Shown piece by piece: positions 10,776-24,190 of a stretch of 60,071 nt of DNA (position 1 is the first letter of the stretch; each line of letters begins with the position of its first letter). This DNA is from Zygnema cylindricum (taxonomy: Eukaryota > Streptophyta > Zygnematophyceae > Zygnematales > Zygnemataceae). The DNA lies in the NCBI GenBank assembly GCA_037447655.1, contig JBBHKE010002255.1:1-60071 (forward strand), in the 5' to 3' direction. Under the pieces are notes generated by a model that worked only from the letters and a program-made list of their open reading frames with translations, was not told the origin of the DNA and ran no database searches. The translations under genes and the position numbers were made by a program.

Positions 10776-13700
10776 TCAACTCCTACGCACATTTGTAGAC
10801 ATCAGTACAGTCATTCCCTTTTTCCCCTTTTTCTTCGTACTCCTGTTTCCACTATTGCTCGAAACCTCCTCGACATCTCCTCTATTTGTTGGCTCCGGAT
10901 TTTGCATAATGTCCGCAAACGATTGGTTCCACAAATCAGATGTTGCCAGCTGTCCTCCCAGATTCGAGCCACTTTTTAAAGCCGACGGCAAACCTAAATT
11001 ATTTCCAGACAAAGGAACCCACGAGTTTTGTGAAGGAGGCGAGGCAGGAATACCAGAAAATCCTGTATTCCAGTTACTAGAACTACTAGAAACATTTTGG
11101 AGGTTTTCTGAAAGTCTTGAACCCCAACGAGAAGGTGTCAATTCGGGAGCATTAAGACCGGCCGCGTACCCCATTTCTGCGACGCGAGAAAAAGAAAGTT
11201 TATCTTCACTTTTTTTTGCCCCACTACTATTTCCCACAGTCGTAATTGTTACCGGAGAAGTTCCCGGGGATGTGAAAGAATTCGGAGGCGACGAATTTAG
11301 ATGTTCGACATCTGTGAAAATTGCCGACTCCGAAAAGTCAGTGTTATGAATCGCAGAAAGTCGGGCTGAAAAATCCTCCAAAGTCGGGGGTTGAGGTCCC
11401 CGATTAAGACTAGTGGCGTCGCGTTCCTGTTTTGCCTTTTCTTCAGTTTCCTGCATTGAAAACCAGCAAAAACAAATCATGATAGCAAGAAATAGAAAAC
11501 AATAATTTAAAAAGCCAGCTCTTAAATACAGTGTGAGTCGTTATTAGTATTAATAACACTGATTTCCTAGCAGGTTTCATCGTCTTCTCACCACAAAGAA
11601 AGAGAATAGAATAGCCTTAAATAATTATAATTAGTTTTTACGTCTTTAAACGGTTCAAAAGCAGCCACATCATTCGAATAGAGGGTTAATAAGACTACAT
11701 AATACCCATGCTGATTTAACTTTTAATAATTACTGCCCGACTTGTTCAATAATTTGTACAGGTAAAGTTCAAAATACGGAAAACTACAAGCCTACAGATG
11801 GTTAGAAATTCGGGCAAGTTATTTTGGATTTCCGTCACTGTAGCGTGTACGGAATTTTCTGGTATCAACCACATTTATTTGATACGGTAAATGTCAAGTA
11901 CTGTAGACTCTCGTGTAGCTTTCAAGACTTGTAAGTCAGAGTTGAGTACCGCAATTGAGGGTCGTACTATAGTGTCCAATTGGTAAGATGTTCAATTTTC
12001 AGATTGTTTATATTTTAGGAAAATCGAAGGTTCATTGTTCAAACCTATACACAATCGAAAATTTATTTGAACCGTGAGTAGGGATTCATAAAAGGGGTAT
12101 TACAGTAATATAAACCACAGAACAAAAATATGACAGTACTAATCCTTCGAGTACAAAAAACACAATAAAGTACAATTTTAGGTCCGAAGTCAACAAATAT
12201 CGCAAATATTAGGGTGTTGTCGGATAGGGCACACCAACCCTGTCTTTTGGGCCACTTTTTCTCAGAAAATAAATAAATACATATACACGCATGTGTGTAA
12301 GAGTGCAAATCATTAGAAAAACATGAGAGCAAAGGAGAAACGCCCAAAGACAATATCGACAGGTGAAGAGGATTTTCATTTTACGCAGTTTGTACAAAAT
12401 AAAAAAATGTTTCAGTTTCCGTAAGTCAACTGCCTTGATAGGTTGGGGTTCAAATCGCAATTATGCACAACAGTAAACCACAGAGAAAACAGAAGTTTGT
12501 ACTTTTGAAATATACAGGCTCAATCTAATTTATTTTTCACACAAAGTCATACCTTTATTTCGAGTACAATGTTTTCATTCACTGATATAAACCCTACGCT
12601 AATAATTTCTTTATTATGATAATGATTCACAGTGTAGACTTGACTTTATTTTCCACCCATAGAAAAATCCAAGTCGCTCATGTTTACGTAAACAAGGAGA
12701 TTATGCTAATGTTTGAGATGAGAAGATATTCGATTTTCCAAAAAATTATAGTCAGCAGAACATTACTTGAATTAAGTTTCAATTAATCAAATGCAATGGC
12801 AATTTTTTACTTGAGTTAACATTTGTCGCCACACTAATGTAATTACAATTCTTGCATGTTAACAGTGTCGCATACAAACTCATTTGCTCATTTGTACCGC
12901 CCCCCCCCCGGGGGGGGGGGGGGGGGGGGGTTTGAAAAAAAATTGTAAAATTTTCATTTTCGATATATCGGCGATATATCGCGATAATTTGAAATTCGAT
13001 ATATCGAAGCGATATATCGAATATCGGGTACATGAAATTCGATATATATCGAATATCGGCAATGGGTCCTCGATACCCAACACTAAGTTTTACAATTGAA
13101 ACCCATTTGCATTCACCGAAGACCGTAACTTGACTGCTCAATAGAAGAACCAAATTACTAACACAAAAGCGAAATTAGAGTCAATAATAGTAATTTGTGG
13201 TTGGCCAACATTGCCGCTAGCTGTTCACTCTTTAATGAGCATCATTAACCGAAACCAGTGATTTTAGGGGGGGAAAATGCATCACCAAGTTAAGTGTTAT
13301 TATCTCTAATAGCGATGAAGGTGTTAGTCTGGATAGAATGACAACATCATCGATACGAAAATAGAATGGTCCATGTCATAGAGAAAAGTGTGGACATTAG
13401 ACCCTTGCAGTCAATTAACTTTAATGGTCCATAATCGCTGGGTTCCACACGAACATATGTATAGGACCCTCTCCCCTCTCCAAAGAAAAAAAATCCTGAA
13501 TGGACATGGTCCACACAAAAATGTGTGAAAGACTGCCCCTCAAAAAAAATGGCGTCAATCCACACTAGCTAAGGTTAGCGTTGTATACCTGTTTGGCCTT
13601 CCGTTGGCGACGATTTTCCCTTTGCTGAAGCTCCACTGAAAATGGAATCATAGAAGGGGCAGGGACAAGTTCAGAAACATCGACCTCAACAAAATAATAG

Positions 13701-16700
13701 GAAGAAGTGAGAGGAAGATGGCTGAGAAAACGATAACGTTTTCTGGTTGCCTCGCTTTGAGTTTCCGGGTTCACTTCTAAGACAGTTGCTTCAAGACTGC
13801 AAAAGAGAGGAGAAAAACAGAACAAACTTCCAGTCACCAATCGAAATAGCTCATAACAACTCTAATTTAAAAATGAACATTTCTATTGAGCTGCGAGTCA
13901 ACTTATACGCTTTTCCTTTGAAACAACATTTTTTCCCCTAAACAGTAACAACATCTTTGATCATACTTAAGGGGAAAAAAAAAATGCTTTAAAAGAAAAA
14001 AACCTGGAAAAAAACATCATGTCTTCTCAATATGCACAAATAATCATGAGAAACGCTGACAATGTGTAATTTTGCCTTAAAGCAAAAAGAATCAACAGAA
14101 AGGAGGATTTATTCCTCTCATACAAACTCACCTGTAGGGCAAAGCCTCATAACTTCCATAATGTTGGAGAAGACACTTCATGCTCACAGTATGTAGAATA
14201 AACGGCCTCCCGTCCTCGCATTGATAGAACATGTAATATCCAACCTCCTCTCCCTCTCTCCCTCCAGCCACACCTTTGTTAGCCCCCTCTTTACCTCCCG
14301 TCATCTCGCCCTCCTTCCCAGAATCACCTTCAATTTTTTCCATCAAATTGCTTAACTGACCTTCCTTGTCATCTTTTTCTCCGCCGAGTTTTTCTACTTG
14401 AGTCAAACTCGAATTTTCCTCTCCAACTGAAAGAACTTCCCAGTTTTCCACAGGTGATCCAGGAAATGATTCCTCTACAGTTTTGACATCCCCTCTCAGT
14501 TTAGAACTGCTTTCTTCATTGTTATTGTGAACTGGTTGACTTTTTCTAACAGACATTCTGTCAGCATCAATTTCTTTTTCAAGACCTCCATCGAAAACAG
14601 CTTTGTTTATGGGCTTCTTGCCTGTCCCCACCTTCCCTTTCTCATTCTTTCTGTTTGTTCTGCTTTTTCTTGACCCTTTACTCATATTCTCTCCTCCTTC
14701 ATCATCAGAAAATGCACTTTGATAAGCCCAAGAAGCTTCCGTTTTCAGTCTTGACATAGATTTGTCTGTCTCAGCTGTGACATCAAGTTTTCCTTGTCTC
14801 TGACTGCCAGAAACTTTCGACACTGCTCCAATTTCGTCTACTTTTTTGGAATCCTTTCCTTCTGTCAATTCTGTTTTTTTTTCAATATTACTATATGTTC
14901 CAGCCACCCCAAATTTTGTTTGGGCCATAATTCTTTTCTGAACTGGTGGACTGCTTCCCATAAAATCATCCGCTCTGTGCTTCACCCATGCCTGTAAGTT
15001 TCCCAACATTAAACATTATCCAAACATAAATAAATAATGCGCAGTTTAATTTTGAAATTATCCAAAGTTATCTTGAAAAAGCAAAATTAGAATAAAGTAT
15101 ATTACTTGGGAAGAGTGCAAATCACCCCAAAAAAAAAGCTGGTCCATGTTGGACTGGGGAATGATGAAAAAAAAAAAATTACGCAAAAGCACAATCAGCA
15201 AACGCTGTTTCTCAATGCTTGCAAAAAAAACTGCAAAAAACCGATTCCATAACTTACATTTCAACTTTAAATATTTAAAGATGACTAAGTTGTCTGTATA
15301 TAGCTCAAGAAGCCTGGCAAAAATGCAATCCCGCTGTTTTTTTCCAAAAATAATATGAGTTTTGCTTCAAAAGTCCTATTTCCTTTAAAACCAACTGAGC
15401 AACAACCAAATGACTCTTCAAATTGGAAAACTAGAACTAAAGTTGACATTTAAAAATAGCTATTCAAATTAGTTAAATTGATCAAATGACTAACGGATTT
15501 CCAATCCACCCACCTGTTTCCTTTCTTGCAAACAGTCCACTGCTGCAAGAATATAGGGAACACTGTCAATTTCCTCAGTTCTCCCACTTTCTTGAGCTTT
15601 AGAAGCACATTTTATGAGTTCAGATTCTGTAGTATTGGACAAAGCTTCTACTCCTTGCGAAGATGTGAGAGTGAATTTAGAAAAGCGGTGGCATCGTCCA
15701 TCTTCCGAGTAAGGAAGAGACAGTAAACCAGTCATAGATTCCGTCGAAAATTTTCGATCAAAAGGGATAATCGATCCCTGGATGAGAAAGAATATATTGT
15801 CAGGAAAGAGAGAGGAGATTTGAAGGATAATGGAGACAGTGTGAGGAAAGAAAGAGGAGAGCAAAGGAGGAGAAAAAAAACACAGGTAAGACAATGAAGA
15901 GAGGAGGGAGATGAAGAGTTCCAATTTCACTAATCAATTGTCAGGTTTTTTCACATAATAGACACTTCTGTGTACAAAGAAAGAAAGTGTCTCTTCCAGA
16001 AGTTACAAAATAGACTTCTCCATCATAAATAAAAATGAAATATATCAGGTTTCAAATATCAGCTGTGATAGGCAATCTTGTATAAAAAGGTTCAGATGAT
16101 CAAGCTAAAACCAATGACAGAGCATTCTTACAAAAGTGCTTTACTATTTACAATAAGATGGGTGATCAAATCTGGACGTCATCAAAAACTAACATTTTTG
16201 GAATGGTAAAATTAAACGGTACAGAAAATGTATTGCAAATTTTGTCATCTACAAAGGAGAGGAAGGCAAGCTTTATTGAAAGGCAAAATACCCCAAATTG
16301 TTATTTTCTACAAAACTTGCCTTTGAACGCATTAGCAAAGTAAATCGCAGTTTTTCGCCACATTGTGGAGGTGAAGCTACATGAACTTTTGCCGATCGAA
16401 GATCACGAGTCCCAATCGAAGCAAAACAAAGGGGACATTTTTTCCATTGTTCCTTGCGATCCTCCCTCCCCAAAAAAAGATAGCGAACTATGCAAGGAAA
16501 GCAGAACATATGACCACAAGCTGTGATCTGAACACCACCTCCAACCCAAAAAAATAATTCTGATTTAGTTTCCAACACAGCAAAATAAAAAACTTTCCTC
16601 CTCTTGAAAAAAAACAATTTGAGAAAGTTAGAGAGAGAAAGAGAGAGAGAGAGAGAGATTAGAACGACCAGTTCACTTGGAAAAGCAAACATTTGTTAAC

Positions 16701-19700
16701 TTATCAATAGGTCAACCTACAATGCACACGTTGCCCCCCAATTTTGACTGGTCAAAAACCTAACCTTTTCCATATCGCCATTCATCAGATTAGAATAGAA
16801 CAAACAACGTGGAAGACAGCCAAAATCCCGTTCACTACATCAGTTCCAAAAATACAGTTGGAAAAAGGAAATCCTATATCACCTGCAACTTCTCCTCATA
16901 AAAATCTTGGTTTTTCTGTTACTTTCTTTCGAAAAAGCCGCATCGAATTTCCACTATACTCGGATCAAAACTTCCCAATGCCCCCCCCCAAAAAAAATGC
17001 TCTTCTTAGGAAAAAATCCTATGCTTACCTGTGGACAAAGAGGGGGTGTCTCCAAACAAATGGGACATTGCGGAGGAACAGTTTCCTCCACTTCCACAGC
17101 GGCTACATGTTGCCAGTCCAAAGTTCGGTCAGGATCGAGAACATGAAGGGAATAATCTCCCAAATCCGAAACAAGAAACCGAAAATTCGCCTGAAACCCG
17201 ATTCAGCCAATATACGCCTACTTTAACTGCTTTTGTAAGGAGTCCTCAACAAGACAGAATAATACAGCCAGTGATATAGTCAATATTCGTCATTTCTAGA
17301 AGTTCATTTTTAAGACTCTCCAAACAACCATAAGAGAACACTCCATTGTGTAGTACAAAACATAGACTTACACACACGTTTAATATGTATTTTACATAAG
17401 AAAATTCACGCGTGACTCGGAAATAAGGGGATCCATAGTCATATACCATCGCAATATTATCATCTTATTGAAATCATCACAATACCCATACTTCACACCA
17501 ACTGTCTGTCAACAAAGACCTCCGCAAAAATATTGTTTAGGTGTAACAAGTTAAGTCCTGAAAGAAGATATTCCATCATTTCATGCAAGGAAATCAACCT
17601 AGTCAAACAAAACAGACCCCTTACCTGTTATAACTCATCTACTCTCATCAAGAAACAATTCGCGATCAAAAAATATCTAAACCTTTTGACTCTGACAGAC
17701 ATGCTAAACCTTCCCCAAAGTAAGATCACCACAAGTCATTCCAAACTACAAAACAAGCTTATATGTTTTTTATCAACATCCATTCCAAATCAATGAACCC
17801 ACCATACGAATTCATAGGTCCAGGTATATGCTATAGACTTATCATTTGATAGAAGCAACTTTGCTTAAAACCACCAAAAAAAAAAAGAGAATGCAACGGC
17901 AACAGGCCATACAGTAAAGCACTATTCCTTTTTTCCTGCAATGTGTTTAGCCACCCTAAACAAGGACTATGCTTTCAATTAGAAAGTAAATACCATAAAA
18001 CATATACCAAAAAAAACTGCCAATGCTTCAACCGGCAAAAAAAACACACAATAAACCGAATATAGACTAACCTGCAAAAATAATTCCTTGTTAAAAGGTG
18101 CTGGAGAACGCAATTGACGACGTTGATCTCCTCTTCCCCGTACCGGTGTTGTCCTCTGGAAAGGTTCATAATGAAAATTTAGAAGATGATTTGCGTTTTG
18201 TCCCCCATGTCCTTTCCTTCCAGGAGGTGTTGTACCGGAAAAACTGATGTTTTCAATTGAACTCCCACCACGAGAAAACCCTCTTCCATTGTAACCACCA
18301 CCGTAACCACCAGTTTCACTACCTCTCTCACCACTCCTAACCGCAAAATTCACCCCTTGACCAGTACTAATTGCACCACCATCTTGCCCACTCGTTATTT
18401 CCGGTGTATTATATGGGGTGGAGTCGCTGCCAATATTTCCAGGAAGGACACCTGGACCCTCAAAATTGGGAGTAAATTCTCTATGAAAACCTTTTTTTCC
18501 AAAAGCTGCGGAAAGAGCACCCTTATTGATGTTGGTGCCTCCTACTCCTCCTCCTCCTCCTCCTCCTCCTCCTCCTCTCCCACGACCTCTCTGGTTTCCT
18601 CTACCTCGTCCATTAACATTTCCTCCTCGAGAGGTAGATGAGGAGGGGAAATTAGAGGAAGGAGAAGGTGAAGGAGAAGTTATCACATGGGAAGGCCCTT
18701 GGCCATAGAGGAGGGAAGGTTCAAATAATGTTGACCCAGAGGGAGAAACTTGAGATGGGTCAGTCTTTGTTATAAAAAAAAAAAACAGAAAACAGAAAAA
18801 CCGAAAAAAATATAAACAGAAAAAACAAAGAAAACAAAAAAAGAAAAAAAAAGTCAGCAAAAGACGTTCAAAAGGATATTGCTATGAAAAACTGTGAAAA
18901 AAATTGCGCGATGAAGTTGCATGCAAACTCTTTACTAAACTCTTTACTTTTTTTTTCCCCTGTAAATTTTATGTAAACCATGTGAATCACCTACAATAGA
19001 ATTATTGGATTTTCCCAAACAGTCAAAAACTCATCAAATTTCACCTAGTTTTTTTTCTTTTTTAGTTTTCGTTTGTTTTGAGCAATTATAGTTTTCGTTT
19101 GTTTTGAGCAATTATAGTTTTCGTTACATTAAAGTTAAAGACCAACATCCTTTTTGATTAGCAAAAGTGATTTTCAGAATAAAAGTTAGCATTATTTAAA
19201 GCTGATGTTCGCACTATTTGTGAATTTATTTCAGCTTTGTCCACAAAAACTGCTATCCTCAATGACCATTGATATTACGGGTATAAAATATTTTACAAAA
19301 ATTATTTATTATATTTTCTATGAAATACCTGAACAGTATGCTTTTGGGAACTGAAATCAGAACCAACCGTCAGATTTACAGAAGAACCACTACCTGCCAA
19401 AAAAAAAAATGTTTTTTTTTTCGGGTCATAATCTGAACGAATAAGTTCCTTCCAATTGCCAATACAAAAAAAAAAAAAACACAATAATACCACAAAATAA
19501 TACCTAGTTATTTTTTTACAGTAAAGGTAAAACAGAATCCAAAAGAAAAAAACATCCTGATGGACATTAATATCGAAGTTGAAGCAAAAACGGAAAGGAA
19601 AAAGTGGACGAGAAAACAGTGAGAGAAGAGAGGAATAGCACTGAAAACATAAGTAACAAAAAAAAAAAAACAACTGACACACACCGATAACAAAGTCAAT

Positions 19701-20235
19701 GGACATTTGAACCATCCTAAGGACAAAAGTCAGAATATTAAAAGTCAAAGTGAAAAGCAAATGTTAAGAGTTACAGTAAAAAGTGAAATTTTAAAGTCTC
19801 ACCTTCGATTTCTTGCAGTGTGACAACCGTCACACTTTCTGTGTCAGCATCTTCATGTTTGTCGTTTTGCAACAATGGGACAAACACACTAGCAAAAGGG
19901 TTAAGTTTTCCCATAGGTTCCAAAACTCTTGCATCATAAGACGCCGCGTGTCCTTCACCTCCTCCTCCTCCTCCTCCTCCTCCTCCTCCTCCGCTACTTT
20001 TACTTTCATGTCTTGCTTGCAATCCTCCCCTGCCTCCAACAAATTTATGGTTTGAGACATTCGGGTTGCTTGCGCCAGGTATTGAGATGATATTATTAGG
20101 ATTAGGGTTAGCGTTTTGTTTGGTATCCAGGGATTCCTGGGAACCAGAACGAGTGTTTCCATGATTGCCTACTGTTCGATTAGAGTGTGAGAAAATATCT
20201 GAGCCGTCCAAATGAGTAGAAGGCTCACTATACAT
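10776..20235 (-). CDS. RNF10: RNF10-type RING-finger protein, probable E3 ubiquitin ligase
   Basis: Exons in transcription order: 20235-19803, 19393-19329, 18764-18072, 17190-17029, 16527-16321, 15777-15514, 14991-14132, 13796-13589, 11450-10776. All phases agree, giving 1188 aa. The N-terminal 400 residues are low-complexity, with Gly runs in exons 1 and 3. The family core is LFLQANFRFLVSD, then a C3HC4 RING at residues 439-485 (CPIC, CGH, C..C, CPLC), split by an intron after LCPQ. Further family blocks are RSKGSIIPF, GRPFILH..CLLQHYGSYEALP and TQSEATRKRYRFLSHLPL. The tail ends in a KGKK-rich block, MTVLMST and RRS, like family C-termini. Exon 7 carries a Lys/Glu/Ser-rich insertion of about 240 residues between conserved blocks. 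The fifth intron uses a GC donor (AAG|GCAAGT). The start is the ATG nearest the first homologous-looking block; more 5' sequence is possible. Confidence 0.88.
12897..13085. repeat. CGATAT-rich repeat with poly-C/poly-G snap-back
   Basis: Lies within the eighth intron of the RNF10-like gene (between exons 8 and 9). About ten C are followed directly by about twenty G, then TTTGAAAAAAA and a run of ATCG palindromes (CGATATATCG, ATCGCGAT). It ends CGATACCCAACACTA at 13071-13085. The layout matches the right half of the 407-bp element at 6906-7312, so it is a second copy of the same family. No matching left target duplication was found. Confidence 0.7.
18546..18577 (-). repeat. Gly-codon microsatellite in RNF10 exon 3
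   Basis: A run of CCT on the plus strand, read GGA on the coding strand, encodes about ten consecutive Gly inside an Arg/Gly-rich stretch. A similar CCT run at about 19957-19996 encodes about twelve Gly in exon 1. Both are in frame and are likely length-polymorphic. Confidence 0.85.
19064..19123. repeat. 26-bp tandem duplication in RNF10 intron
   Basis: The unit AGTTTTCGTTTGTTTTGAGC plus AATTAT occurs twice head to tail at 19064 and 19090, with the start of a third copy. It lies in the second intron of the RNF10-like gene and appears to have no coding role. Confidence 0.8.
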
Positions 20236-21441
20236 GAAATGGAGAGGAGAAAATTGTGAGGAAAGTGCAGAAGACAACTGAGTGGGCAAGCAACATAGCT
20301 TTCTAGAGTTAAGAGTGAAAAATCTGATCCGAAGTCTATGAGCTAAAGGCCTAAAGTAACAAGGATTCCTGCAGGCGCATATGTCAGCAGGTACTGAAAT
20401 GAATATATTGCGTACAGAGGTGTACCAAATCCGTGCACACAGGTACCAGTTCGATACAGCCGTGTAGTGTTGCAAATCGGGTTATTTCCTATCGCGAGGT
20501 CCGGTAGCCGATGTTACCAGCTATACAACGGCAGAGGTCGCAAAAGTCGAAATTCTAGATAACCGAAACCGACCGCTTTTTTTTCAAAATCTGAATACCC
20601 GACGCCCGACCGGGTTATGTCACGCTACAAAACTGTTAACCGTTACCCGAAACGCGTTTACGAAAATAAAAATTAACCGAAACTCGATTTCTCACGACTA
20701 CCCGTACCCGCCCGTACCCGAATAATTACAAAATTAGTGGTACATCTCCTTTATACCTTCCACGATACCAAGAGTACAAAGTACAATAATGTTGGATAGT
20801 ATTGACAGTACAAAACTTTCAATTATTTTCGTTTTTTGCTAACCCGACCGTAACCAACTTTCTTATTTTTTTCGTGAATCACCCGCCCGAATCCGCCCGA
20901 CCCCCCAAATTTGGCAACAGAAGCCGCTCCGGATCCGTCGCGAGCGGTCGATTAACGGTCGATTACGGTTTCGGTTAACCGTTTGCGACCTCTGTTCAAC
21001 GGTGAGGGGTGCCCATAAATCGCTATGGGACCAGCAAAACATTATCGTCGATATATCGGCCGCGTAGGGAGGGGGGGAGGTGTGTTCTCAATCGGGGAGG
21101 AGTGGAGGAGGTGGGGGGGGGGGAGGGGGGAAGGGTTTCACAATCTGGTTAGTGAAAAATATAGTACAAGTGTACGATCTTTACCTTAAACCTATAGCTA
21201 TAACTATTGGGTTATATGCCCAATGTACCTGAAATTCATCATGATAATTCCTTTAATTATGGCTGGGCAAATATTACCAGTATGTCAAAAAAAGGAACAT
21301 ATCGGTTACTAGTAAGAGGTTACCGATACACAATGCTACAACGGTGTTAAAACTTGACGGCACTAACGTTTTGGGTTACCATATAGGTTTTGGCATTGTA
21401 CACTCGACGCACAATGGTGCTAACAAATCGTTGGTCAGGGA
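20236..21441. other. Upstream flank of RNF10-like gene, repeat-rich
   Basis: The first few hundred bases are the presumed 5' UTR and promoter of the RNF10-like gene; the reading frame stays open upstream of the chosen ATG but contains no further ATG. Between 20500 and 21000 are many CCGAACCG/CCCGTACCCG-type phrases. At 21045-21130 a short CGATATATCGG motif is followed by a G-rich run. No gene was found. Confidence 0.4.
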
Positions 21442-22058
21442 CAAAAAGTTAATTGCTTACTTGGACCCAAAATGTGACCTTGAAAAAATGATGAATGCTT
21501 ACATGGGTGAAATGTGAAAACTTACAAAACTAATGAGTGCTCACTTGGGCAAACTGTGAGAACTTACAAAAACAATGGATGCTTACTTGGGTGAACTTTC
21601 ATAACTCACCAAATAATGAATGCGCACTCCAACAACCATGGTAGCTTACAAATCAATAAATGTTTAATTGGGTGAAGTGCGTGAACTTAATAAATCAACG
21701 ACTACTTATTGAAGCCAATTTTGAGAACTTACAAAAACAATGACAAATTCCTTGGTCAAAGTCAATGAACTTCCAAAAACAATGATTGCTTATTAGAGAC
21801 GACGGTGAACTTACAAAAACAATGATTGCTTATTTAGGGCGACTGTGACAGCCTACGTAAACAATCAATGCTTACTTAGGGGAAATGTGAAAACCTGTTT
21901 GGATAATGAAGGTACCTTATGGAAACGATGAATGCTTACTTGGTCTAAGTGTGTGAACTTACAAGTTAATGAATGTTGACTTAAGCCAACAATGAGAACC
22001 TACAAAAACAAAAATTGCTTACTCGACCGAACTGTGTAAACTTAAAAAATAATTGATG
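21442..22058. repeat. Degenerate ~49-bp minisatellite, about 13 copies
   Basis: The phrase GTGAACTTACAAAAACAATG, followed by (A/T)TGCTTACTTGGG, recurs roughly every 45-50 bases with substitutions and small indels. The divergence between units indicates an old array. No coding frame runs through it. Confidence 0.85.
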
Positions 22059-23609
22059 GGGACAGCAAAAATGGAATATTCTCCGTACGATTGTACACAT
22101 TCATCTATGTAACAGTACACAATCTTAAAAATTGTACGACGGCGCCAAATCGAGTATCCGTACCGATCAGACAATTTAAAGGCGGTTACATGTTAACGAT
22201 ATACCGCGTAACGTAAAGTTTTTTTTTTTTTTTTTGGTTTGACGTTTACGGAAATGGTTAACACGCCACGCCGTTTCTACATGTAACTTGGACGTATGGC
22301 CGTAGTTCCGTTCGTCCGTATCTCATGTATTCTAATAACGTCCCTTTTGGGTGGTTTTATTAGAGTTAAGTATGCTAATATGTGTCTTAATTGTAATAAG
22401 GGTGTTACCTCGTCTATCTTTCAGACGTCTCACCTGTATTAACGTCAACGTTGTTCCGTATTAGAGTAAACGATGACACTAAAATGAACCAAAAAGTACA
22501 TACCGACCAACCAATTAATAATTCACGTCACGTGATTGGTCGCCAAAGATTACACGTGCCTTATTTTTTATCCACGCAAACATTATGGCTTTTTTTAATA
22601 TGCATCAAAACAGGCCTGTCTTACACGTTGCCTTTCCAAGAAAGATCCGTACATTCACAGAGCTGCCATGTTTTCTCACGCCTTTTTCATGAAAAACGTC
22701 CATTGTCAACCACGTGCATACTCTCACGTTGAAAACTGACGCAAATTTTAAAACTTTCCCGCTCTCACCGTGTCGTTTTTAAAATGAAAATATTTGACTT
22801 CAAACAAAATATTTGATTTAAAAAATGTGAATGTTCAAATTTTTACCAAGCATTTCCCTCATTTTTTTCACAACAGATTCCTATCCCCTCCTATATATAC
22901 TCATCGTTAACTCCAACAATGGCACTCTTTTCCTCCCTTCGCATCTACCTTCGTTGTTGCATTATATTTTTGTTGCTTCATATTTATCTTTCACAAGTTG
23001 TCGTGACTATCTTAAGAAAATATGTGGCCCATTACCACTTTTTTTACGGCGAAAGCCAGACCTCCCGCTGTATTTTTCCCACCTCCGGTTGAGGAGGAGA
23101 TGGAGTGCGGCGAGAATGAGGGGGACGGAGAGGCAGGTGAAGGGATGGGATCACCAAATGATGACACCCTCATGGAAGGCGGTGGGTCCGATTTCGGCTC
23201 ACCCCCAAATTCATCTCCGGACTCACCGCCAGACTCACCGCGTGTGGACCACGGTATCAGCACGGTGGTGAGACGCAAGCTCCAACACGTGTCGACAAAG
23301 GTTGCACGGGTTCGTGTAATCAATTGGATGATTGCGGATTGTAATACAAACGGAAAGGAGTGCCTTATACCGAGGACCGTAAAGAAGTTTCCGGAACACT
23401 TTACGGGCGAATATAATACAAGTAAGCAATATTAACTTTTTATTCTTACCTTATATGACTTTTTACGGCTGCTTACATTTTGTTTCTCAATATAGAATTC
23501 GCTTATATTGTGGCATTTTGTTTATCTCTACAATTATGTGCTCGTTAGAATTTATATTTATTTTTTCCACGCCCCCACCACATTTTCTTAATATTGTTAT
23601 GTTAGATCC

Positions 23610-24130
23610 TCCTGCACCGTCGTGAAACACCGACGACAGTGTGTCGTCGCTTGTGGTTCTAATATAATAATATTGTGAGCAGGCGGCCACATTGAAGCGC
23701 CGACGCGTGGATGACGAAATCGAACTTGCGACGACAATTCGTCGTCGCGACAACGATAAAAATGACAAACTACAATACCGAGCATATTTTAGTTTTTTGT
23801 TTTTAGTTAGTACAATAAATATGAACCTTCGTATGGTCGACGAGGCTTTGTCTTTGTCCCATTGTTGGAATCGCAGAATCATTATACCGCGAGTTTTTTT
23901 GATTCACTTTCGTCGTCGCACCGTTGGATTATCCAAAAAAATTAGGGTCACGACGACTTTCCTTTGTCGTGGACCACGCAGTCTGTGAGTGTAATTTGCA
24001 CGTCGTTGCCATTCTTGGAATCTTCTAAGCAGTGAAACGCGACAACTCCTAATTTTGTTTCGTCGTCACACTGTTGGAATGATCAAATTGATTGGGTTAG
24101 CGACGACTTCGTGCCGTCGCGAACAACACA
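23610..24130. repeat. GACGAC/GTCGTC palindromic repeats, left cluster
   Basis: Several short inverted repeats such as CGACGAC..GTCGTCG lie in the transposase first intron. Two related ~150-bp units (from 23908 and 24058) share the phrase CGTCGTC.CAC.GTTGGA, then a GACGACTT..GTCGT hairpin and a CA(G/A)TCTGT(G/A)AGT end. Confidence 0.75.
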
Positions 24131-24190
24131 ATCTGTAAGTATATTTCGAACACATATAATGCGTTAAAACCTCATGCGTTATATTTACGT

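Noticed and set aside
10855-11349. 164-codon plus-strand frame
   Set aside because: Antisense to RNF10 exon 9, whose protein matches the family C-terminus and is in phase with the other exons.
13347-13565. 72-codon minus-strand frame beside RNF10 exon 8
   Set aside because: Lies in the intron beyond the exon 8 donor and has no similarity to the RNF10 family.
16273-16320. Read-through of RNF10 exon 5 to the TAA after FAFQ
   Set aside because: It would truncate the protein just after the RING; a GC donor at 16320/16319 joins in phase to the next conserved block (GSIIPF).
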